From Portulaca oleracea (lineage: Eukaryota > Streptophyta > Magnoliopsida > Caryophyllales > Portulacaceae), in contig CM055882.1 of the NCBI GenBank assembly GCA_029582165.1, forward strand, positions 21,486,867-21,550,866: a stretch of 64,000 nucleotides of DNA, read 5' to 3'. The position numbers and the translations under genes were made by a program. The notes under the pieces were generated by a model. That model saw only the letters and a program-made list of their open reading frames with translations. It searched no databases and had not been told where the DNA came from. This document shows, in pieces, positions 33,336 through 43,200 of the stretch; position 1 is the first letter of the stretch; every line of letters begins with the position of its first letter.

Positions 33336-34950
33336 TGATACGCCACAAGTGCACGGGTTAGGTGTAAGTATGTATCAAGGTCGTTCCCACAGGAACTTCG
33401 CTCAACTACGCACCAAATTAGTCTCCTATGTAATCGCTAAGTCGGTCAAGTTTTGGTTTAGATTAATCTAATTATACTTCTAATACTTCTAATGGCAAAG
33501 AAAGCAACAAATCACACAATTTACAAGACAAAATCAATGAGGGAAAACGTTCAGGGGATAAACCAAAGTCACTCTATGAATTAATCAAGTGGATTGAACT
33601 CGTATGTCGCTAATTTGATACATTTTAGGGACAATAATCGCATAATTTCTTTCGTAGCGAGCTTTTGGCTATGAAACGAATTGCTTAGTAAAATCAATCA
33701 CCTACTTTCGTAGTTAATTAAATTTTAACTAAGTTAAAGATCGAATTATCAAAAGACCCCTAATTACAAAATTCGTTATATCTAGTTCATTTCATAATTA
33801 GTTTAAACCTAAGGTTTTCGATTATCAAATTTCTTCTTTCGGTACTTCACTCAACAATCTAAATCCATATCTTTGATAGCCGGCCAGTCAAAAACAATAA
33901 CATACATAATCAAATGTTAAATAAAATGCCTTCAAACTAGATTAATACTTGTTCAATCCAACAAAACTTAATTCATGAAAGCAACTAAACAGGGTTTATC
34001 ACCTAAACTAAATAAAACTACTCACTATTCATGTTTAAACTACAAAACACATAAAAATATATACTAGAAAGCATGGGAAAACTATAAGAATGAGAAATAA
34101 ACTGAGTATAGAATCGATGCTTGCTTGAAATGATGGTCCGCGGGGACTTTTGCTCCTCCACTTCAATGAAAAATTTGGAACCGATTTTCAAACTCAACTC
34201 AATCTCTCTATTCTTGCACTATTAACTGAATATGGGTGACTATGGATGAAGATAGTGATGAATGTGGCAATGAAGGATGGTAATTGCATGCATGAATACC
34301 CAACAAAATAGTCAAAATCGCAATAATTATATAACAATAATTAGGACTTGAAACAACATTTTGCAATAAACTAGGATCGACACGGTCCGTGCTAGGTCAA
34401 CACGGTCCGTGTTGGCCCCAACACGACACGTTGTTGCCTGTCTACGGGTTGTATTACTCCCAGAGACTATTTTTTGTTTCTCTGGACCCCGGCACGGGTC
34501 GTTTTGGCCTTCTAAGCACCCGTGTAGGCCTCATGAGTCTTCCTTCATGCTTTTTGGCCTTAGTTTGGGCGTTTGGGGTGGATTTCTTCTCCTATTTGTG
34601 AGCTTATGAACTCCTTGGATGTACATACTTGACTTTAGCTTGGTTTTTATCTTCGTTTCTCCTCAATTTCCTATAAAGATACACCAAACTCCAATCAAGC
34701 ATTAAATAGGAAATTTGGGTATAAAATAATATAAACAGATCGAAAATCACCCTACAAATTGACACCAAATCTTCCAAGTTCACATACATATAAATTACAT
34801 TCATCAAATCTCCCCACGCTTGCTTGTCCCTAAGCAAGGTGAGACTCACAAATAAAATGGAAAATAAAGAAAAGAATGAAAAAGATAAAATAAATGGGAC
34901 AAAATGACTCAAGAAAAAAGTTTTCAAAGGAAAATGAAAATTTATTTACA
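33336..34950 (-). mobile_element. 5' LTR of Athila-type element A
   Basis: It aligns with 13065-15385 without the MITE. Its palindrome cluster at about 34376-34540 contains the perfect word CAACACGGTCCGTGTTG (34398-34414) and CACGGTCCGTG (34380-34390). The sister LTR has CACAGTTCGTG at the first position, differing by transitions. A TATATAAC-type box lies just downstream on -, near 34330. Confidence 0.85.
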
Positions 34951-35368
34951 AATATCATATATGATACATAAGTCGCAAAAATATTTTTTGCGATAGTTAC
35001 ATGATACATAAGTCGCAAAATGACTCATATATGATACATAAGTCACAAAAATACAATAATTATGTTACAAAACGATACCTGGTACTTCCTATTTTCCATC
35101 TCCTCGTATCTCTCACTTTCTCGTTATTACATCTATTTGTGGTTTTTCTATTCGCGTATCCCCTAAACATGTAGAAGTAGAAGGTCACCAACTATATATA
35201 ATCTAAGGTTCGATTCATTTCTCACACATATAGTTGTCCAGAGAAAATGACTGATTCTCAAAACAACTAAACACAATACTTATATGCAGTATGATGTAAG
35301 GGATCCATAGGATTACTGAAAGTTGATCAGCTGATAAATGGTTGAGTCAACTATACTCCAACAACCAA
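34951..35368 (-). other. 3' flank / 3' UTR of the TPR gene
   Basis: This lies between the TPR stop codon and the Athila LTR. At 34958-35055 a GATACATAAGTCGCAAAA unit occurs three times with small changes, and GTCGCAAAAA...TTTTTTGCGA forms a hairpin (about 34973-34994). No clear polyadenylation signal was found. Confidence 0.4.
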
Positions 35369-38300
35369 CTATGTAGCAGCCAAGGAAGAACGATGAGGAG
35401 TTCCTTCCAAATATTTGGAAGCTAGTGGGTTATCTGAACTATCAATTTTGTCATTCTTTTCTTCTTCCTCCTCCCCATCCATGTCCCATAAGAATTTTGC
35501 ATATGAAGCAAGGACATAACTGCAACCAACCATTATAATAGACTCATCAGCAAAAAGTGTAATTGGTATCTTCACAGAATAATGTTCTACTTGTCTAGAC
35601 GATGAGTCTATTCTTAACGTTCACATTATATCACAATATCGACTCAATGGTCATGTTGTAAAAGGATCTCTTTTTCACCTTTTTTTTGGTGATGACATTT
35701 TAAAGGTGGGGGTGGATGGTGAAGCTACTACATTAGGGCACATCGCCCATAGTATGATTAGATGCCCCCAAATTGTGTATATCCCTCAAGTTGTAGCTAC
35801 ATGTGCCCTATTTATATTTACATGTCTCCGATAAATATTAATTCAAAAATTAAATCAAATTTAATAAAATCACCTAGACTCATGTCCCCACTATGTTAGA
35901 GCATGTCCCCACAGTATAACAAAATAGTACCCCCAAATTGTAAGCGTGTGTCCTCCAAATTATAACTACATATCTCCTAAATTATAATTACATGTCCTGC
36001 ATCAAAGTTAAGTCAAAAACGGTATTGGCAAACACACTTACAATTTGGGAGACATTTAGTTATAATACGGGAGGACATCCCCTAATGCGATGGGGGACAC
36101 GAGTTTGGGTGAGTTTATTTCATTTCTTTCAATTTTGTAGTTAATATTAATTGGGAATGTGTAGTCATAATTTAGAGGACACAGACTTACAATTCAGGAG
36201 ACATGCCATTCAAATTTTGGAAAATATGCCCTCCCCCCCCCCCCATTTTTTTTTTGGGTTTTAATTTCTGAGTTAGTAATCATGTGAGATATGTAGCTAT
36301 AGCGTAAGGGACATGTAGTTACAATTACTAAGAGATGCTTAAAATTTGAGAGACATGCCATTCGAACTTTGGAAAATTAGGTTTTTTCCCAATTTTTCTT
36401 TTTTGAATTCCGCCCAAAATAGAAGGGCGACAAGTGTGATGTTGGTATTGGTGGCGGAGGTGGTATGCGAGTGTGGGGGTAATGGCAGTGACAACATTGG
36501 TGTTGGTGTTGGTGGTGGTGGTGGTGAGAGGTGAAGTCAGTGGTGGTTGTTGTCATGGTTATCAATATGCTATGTGGGTGTCGACAATGTTGGTGGTAGT
36601 TGTGGCAATGGCCATAGTGGTGGCGATGGTGGTAGTGGTTGTTGTCATAGTCATCAACAGGCAACGGGGGGTGTCCACAATGTAGGTCATAATAATGGCA
36701 ATGGCCATAGTGGAGGAGGTGGTGGTTGGGTTGGAGGGGAGAGTCAAAAACTTCACACACACAAACATATGTAGGGACAGAGCTACCAAAATTTTTATTA
36801 GGGGCGTCGATTTTTAATATATATTCTTGTCAACTTTATCATTTGTTAAATTTTCAAATTAGTTATTTATAGTTGTCTATTGAGCTTTATTCCGAACCAT
36901 TTTATAGTTAATTTACGCTTAATCTAGCAGAAAAGATACTAGGTTGTGTTTGGTTGAAGGAAAATGATTTCTGAGAAAATCATTTTCTAGGAGAAATGAT
37001 TTTCCAAGGAAAATGGTTTTCCATATTAAATTTTCCTCTGTTTAGTAGGAAACAAATCGTTTTTCAGAAAATGACCATATATAGCGACATAAGTAGCGAT
37101 ATATGTTACAAATGAAAATATTTGGAGCTCAAATTCATATTTGAGATTTTTTTAATCATTTCTATCGTATTATAAAGTTTCGTGACAAACTGATAAAATT
37201 AAATTTTGCTTTTAAGTTTCAGTCATATTTAATCGCAAAAAAAATGTCGACAAAAGTGGCGATATATGTTACAAATGAAAATATTTAGAGCTCAAAATTC
37301 ATATGTGAGCATTTTTAATCATTTCTATCGTATGTAAAGTTTCGTGATAAACCAATAAAATTGAATTTTGCTGTTAAATTTCAATCATATTTAACCACAA
37401 AAAAATGTCGATAAAAGTGGCCATATATGTTACAAATAAAAATATTTGGAGCTCAAAATCTATACTTGAGTTTTTCTTAGTCCATACTATCAAATCATAA
37501 TGATTCGATTCAAATAATTTAGTTTGAATTTTTAAAAGTTTCAGTTAGTTTCAACAGCAAAAAATTCTAGCATATATCGTAATAAATGTTATTAGATAAA
37601 AATATTTTGAGCTAAAAATTTATATTTGAGCTTTTCTTAATCAATTCTATCGCGTTAAAAATTTCGAGCGAAACCGTTAATGTTGAATTTCTCCCTCAAA
37701 TTTAAGTTAGAGTTAGTAGTAAAAATCGATCCAACAATCAAGAGTGGGAAGTATTTTTTCTAGGTTGAACAAAGGAAGTCAGTCTCCTTCCTTTAGGGAA
37801 AAATGATTTTCTTTGGAAATAATTTTCCAAACTTTTTTTGTACCAAATACTAGAAAATTTGGAAAACATTTTTCTAGAAAGTGTTTTTCCCCTGCCAAAC
37901 ACACTCTTAGTAAATGTTTGAGCTCATAATGAAATATTCACCAACAATAATAATATACTCCAATATAATCTCACTAACACAAGGTTTGAGGAGTTCTGGA
38001 TTAGGTAGTTTTCCCCCATTTATGTAGTGAATAAAAAGACTAGTTCCGGCAGTCCCAAAAAAAAAGAACTTTTGGAAAGGCTCGTAATGAAGTATTAAGA
38101 TGAAAAATGAGAAGATATAAGCCTACGAAACTATATATCTTCAAAATAATTTACTAAATTATTTAAAATTTTAGTCTTTTTGTATAGAGTGTGTTTGGTA
38201 GAGGGATTCCCATTCTAGTGTTTGGTACAAAAAAAAATTGCGAAAATAATTCTCAAAGAAGATTATTTTTCCATAAAGGAAGGAAATTGACTTTCTTTGT

Positions 38301-40141
38301 TCAACATTGTTCGATCAAGTTTCCAAAAAACTTTTATAATACGATAAAGTTGATCATAAAAATACAAATAAGAATTTTGAAAACCGACTTTTTTAAATTA
38401 CAACATATATGGTGACTAGTGTTGACATTTATCACAATTAAATCTGAGTGAAATTTAAGTGAAAATTTAACTTCAATGGTTTGGCTCAAATTTTTGTAAT
38501 ACGATTGGATTGATTACAAAAAGCTCAAATATGAATTTCTAGCTCAAAATATTTTCATCTCATAACGTATATCACCACATATATTAACATTCTTTGTCGC
38601 TAAAACTAACTGAAACATGCAAGCAAAATTCAAATTTAATAGTTTATATCGAAACTTTATAATATGACAGGATGAAGTAAAAAGAAGTAATAGACTAAAG
38701 TAAAATGCGTAGTTAAACCTCTCGTATTTCCTTTCCATGGGTAGTAGGTAGCGAAAGATTTTAAATCTTACGCCAATTGAAATCACTCTCTCTAAATTAT
38801 ATAATTTAGAGGTAAGATGACTACGTACAACCTTTCCATATCTTGCTCTGATAGGATTTCGAAGTATTTGTTTTGTGTTTTTTTTTATACATTTTCTACT
38901 ACCATCAAATCCTATTCTTTCAAAAAAAAAACATTTTCATCTTTTAAAAACACAGACATTCATTTTCTTTTGAAAATATGATATTTCATTTTCAAAAATC
39001 TTTATATTCATTTTCTATTACCGTTGTATTCATTTTTTGTAACAATATTTAATATTAATTTTTAATAACATTTAATTTGATATTCACTTTTTAAAATCTA
39101 ACAAGTTCTTATTGTATAGGCTTTATATTCATTTTTTCCAAGGGTAAAATATATTTTCAAAAAATGTAAGTATTCAATTTCATTGCTACAATTATTTTAT
39201 ACATAATATTCATTTTTGATAAAAATATTAATATTCATTTTCCTATACATATAATCTTCATTTTTCATCACACTTAATATTCACTTTTAAACCATTTGAT
39301 ATTCATTCAATCTAATAACTAATTGATTTGTTTTTAGAATAACAAAAGTTCAAATTTTTTTTTGAAAAATCATTAATATTTGTTTTATACACCTATAATG
39401 TTCATTTTTGTTACACTTAATACGTATTTCTAAACCATTTGATATTCATTTAATCTAACAACAATTAAATTTTTTTTCAAAAAACAAAAAAATATATACA
39501 AAGGACTACAATTTCAAAACACAATCCCTAAACCCCGACCCTAACCCGACAACAACCCCAGCTCACGACCCCGACTCGGTTAAATCACTAAGACGAGAAC
39601 CTAATGTCTGGCGACTGGCGAGTGCATCGTCATGATCGCCAACCAGCGACAACCATAACCCTAGCAACATCAACGACAGAAAGGTGTAGGCGACAGCTAA
39701 AACCAAACAAAAATCCAAAAGCTACAACTCAGACGAAACTGGCATAGCCTTCACTGCTTTATCGCCTCTTATACCACCTTCAAGGTCATGGGACAATGAT
39801 GAGTCCAGAGAGGCCATCATTTCCTCCACCGTCCATCTAAATGTTGAGCAAGTTCAGGTCAGGTCATCCAACAGTTACTAGTCGGGATTTCGGTGGGTGA
39901 GCAGTTGGTGAGAGAGATGGGGTGGTGGTGGAGGTGGGGATGAGTGTGGTTTGTAGAGCCAGAAAACAACCTTGGGTCGGCCAATTAAATTTCACAAGGA
40001 TTGTGCAATTTAGTTCAACTACAACCCTTAATTAGATTCATATTGAATTGCCTAAATCACCTTACTCACTTATCTTATGGGAATCATCCCCATTCATATA
40101 TTAGCGTGTGGGTGGGAGGGTAGTTGTGTGTGCGTGTATGC

Positions 40142-40206
<65 letters not shown>

Positions 40207-43200
40207 CAGAAAAACATATATATGTTTATGTGTGCGGGCGTACGTGCGTGTCTGTGTGTGTTAGTACACGTGCAGACACACATTGAGCCACAAAATTGTG
40301 TTCGACTTGAATACTTGAATTTCTCCGACCTAAAATCAGGTTTGGTAATAAGATTTTCATCCAAATTTGTCATTGACCGATTTGCCAAAAAATTTGGACA
40401 AAATATTTTTCATATTCTATTACCCGGGTCCTACTTTGACTCGAATATAGGTATGTCCAAATTATCTGACCTTGTCCAACCCTGAAAAGGTTGGGTAACT
40501 GGCATCAATTTCTCATTCGAACTTCGACATTGGCCGATTTGACCAACCTAATGTAAGTGGAACATGGATTTTTTCCAGCGATACTCAGATGGCTAAATTT
40601 ACTTCAACTGAAGCAAACTTTTCTACTGACCTTGAAGAACCTCTCTTGGAAGGTTCCAAAGCATGTATCAAAAATAAGAGGATGGAGAAGGCCTTGTTTC
40701 GAACTAAGTGGAACATGGTTCTGGAAGCAACTCATATAGCTAAATATAGTTCAAATGAAGCCCCCTGTGGAGTCAAAAAACCTTAAAGATATTGATGCGA
40801 TATTGTTCATAGGGCTATAGTTGTTGGTAATCATGGTGGTCTGCAAATCATTGCTAATCAAATTGCAGTTGTGGAGCACTTCAAGAGGAACGAGAAAAAG
40901 AAAAAGAAGTCTTAATTTTTATCTATTTTAAGCAGTTTATTGTCTTATATGTTTTTTTTTTTTTCTTGTGTTGAGTTCTTGTTTCTATCTCTGCGGGTTG
41001 GTGTGTATTTTGGTTTGCTTGCAACTCTTATACTGTTTCTAGTTGTTTTGTTGTTTAAGAAAGTCTTTGTAGCAACTTTGATGCTAAGGTTTAGCTCTCT
41101 ATCGACTTTCAATAATCGGAAAAAATTATATTTCATATAACATGTTGAAAATTTGTGTATTATGATGAAATTTCCAAACTCAAACCTTTCCCAACTTTAA
41201 ATTTGGACACTTTGTCATGTCTAAACACTATTCAATTTGACCAAATTATCAAAGTTTGTTTTGTTATCATTTATACTTTAAATTAATGTAATGTTGGACA
41301 TGTCTATTTTGAGCCAAAGTCCAAAATCTGTCGACTGAATTAGTTTAATTATACTCCCTCCGTTCTATATTAATTGTCATTTTAACTAATTTACCTTGTT
41401 CCAAAATAATTGTCACTTTCTTATTCTGAATATCTAATTTAATTATTTTATATTATTTATTAGAGAGAGAAAAAGTCAAATGTAATTGAAGTTTGGTAGT
41501 TATTATAATTGTATTCTCTCCGTTCCATATTAATTGACATATTTGAAAATTTTTCACATACCAATGTTTAACTAAAAAAACTAACCACATAATTAAATAA
41601 CACTATTTTCCAAGGTGTTTTTCGGATATCAAGGTGTAAATAGTGAGAGATTGTGAGTAATAATAGCTTTTATTAATTGGAAAAGTAAAAAGTTAACATA
41701 GTCATTAAAGTGAAAATAATTAAATTAAGTATTGAGAAATAGAAAGTGACAATTAATTTGAAACAAAAAATTAGTTTAAATGCCAATTAATATGGAACAG
41801 AGGGAGTATATTGACATGTGTGAAACCTCAAATCCATGGATTAATTTGGAAGTGAGGGAGTAATATTGAAATTGTGAAATTTTGAACCAAATGGCGCTCA
41901 ATAAGCCATCGCGTAGGTGCCAACAAGCTCAACATGCACCAATTCTACGCATCAAAGTTCGGGTTGAGTTTGGACACCGATGGAGCCCAAATTTAACACA
42001 AAAGTGGGACAATTCGAATTTCAGGCCATAATCCAGACCGATTTTGCCCTCCGACACGATTAACTTTAAAATCCTCATAAGAAACCACTGACACTCTGAC
42101 AGTAAAGATTATTTTGTGAGTGCTGAGGTCTATGAAATTGGCCAAAACAACTGACCTGTTATCAGGAGCATTTTGGACAGCCTGTTGGAAGTAGGCCTCT
42201 GCTCGCTGGGCATCCCTCTGGGTTTCCCAAATGATATCCGCATATAGGGCAAGCATATTTGCATCACTTGGGCTTGCTAGTATTGCTCTTCCACAATACT
42301 CCTCTGCCTTTGCTAGATCTCCTTGTACCTTCACACACAAACATTTCCCACTTTTCATTTGTTTTTTTTTTTTATCCACACCATTTACATCCACTCTCAA
42401 ATAAGACTTTTTTTTTTTTTTTTGGGGGACACCCTCATGTAACACTTAAAAAGGATCTCTATATTATTACACTTGCATATTTAAGAATTCTTAGACTCTC
42501 ATATAATGTATTTTAGGAATGTTGAATAATATTACATCATATAACTTTCTCGTATGATAATATAGTATAGTTTGGAGGTATTGGATTTTTTACATAAGCA
42601 CGGGCTAAATCCTAGTGCATAATTGTCCCCAAAAAAATTTATTACCTCCATCTCTAAATAATTGTCAAATTCTCTAACTACCTCGCCCCTTTTTATTTGT
42701 CAAATTAACGATTCCAATAATTAAAATACTCATTTTCCCTTAATTAACAAATATGATTTATTTTACTTTTTAAAATGTTCTTCTTTATTCCTACTATAAA
42801 TGAAAGGATATATTTATCCAACTTTTGTACTTAATTTCCTAGGTACCTTGAACATTACAAGTCAATTATTTTGACACTTAATAAGGGACAGAGGGAGTAC
42901 TTGCATGGCTTGTTTACAACACTCAGTACCAATGTATAATATATTATTGTACAAGGAAATTATGCAGTGTTGTATTGTCCATTAATTCCAAAATATAATA
43001 TATTACTGTCTAAAAATAATTATTTAATCAGGTGTACCACCTTGTTTTATGGCAAGACATTAATTCTTTAGAACTTATGTCTTTTAGGGATAAATTTACT
43101 AATTCGATCAACTAGTTTACTTTATGGAAAATAAGTTTATTTCAATATGTCAAAAATATGGAACAACTAGTTCAATTTAGCATTAATGAGTTTAATAGAA

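Larger units (their letters stand above)
13065..34950 (-). mobile_element. Athila-type Ty3/gypsy retrotransposon (outer element A) with nested insertions
   Basis: Two LTRs of one family (13065-15385 and 33336-34950) enclose an internal region read entirely on -. From right to left it contains the PBS, gag, protease, RT-RNase H, integrase, a long non-coding stretch, an env-like ORF and the PPT. That order is the Athila layout. A second Athila-type element is inserted in it (about 18279-26689). Every reading frame is broken by stops and shifts, so it is dead. The 5-bp flanks (TTCCT left, AATAT right) do not match, so its ends have been rearranged or are off by a few bases. Confidence 0.85.

Noticed and set aside
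37080..37740. CRISPR-like or satellite array
   Set aside because: Unit is ~162 bp with no spacers, lies within MITE borders, and the organism is a plant.
39520..39560. Telomere-like CCCTAAACCC
   Set aside because: Only isolated, non-tandem matches (CCTAAACCCCGACCCTAACCC-type text); no array.
40077..40485. Open frames with Tyr-Ile or Cys-Val repeats
   Set aside because: Produced by the (GT)n(TA)n microsatellite on both strands.
41993..42445. 150-codon minus-strand ORF as a gene of its own
   Set aside because: Only 42156-42328 is exon. The ORF reads through the acceptor and donor into poly-Lys from an A/T run and intronic sequence.
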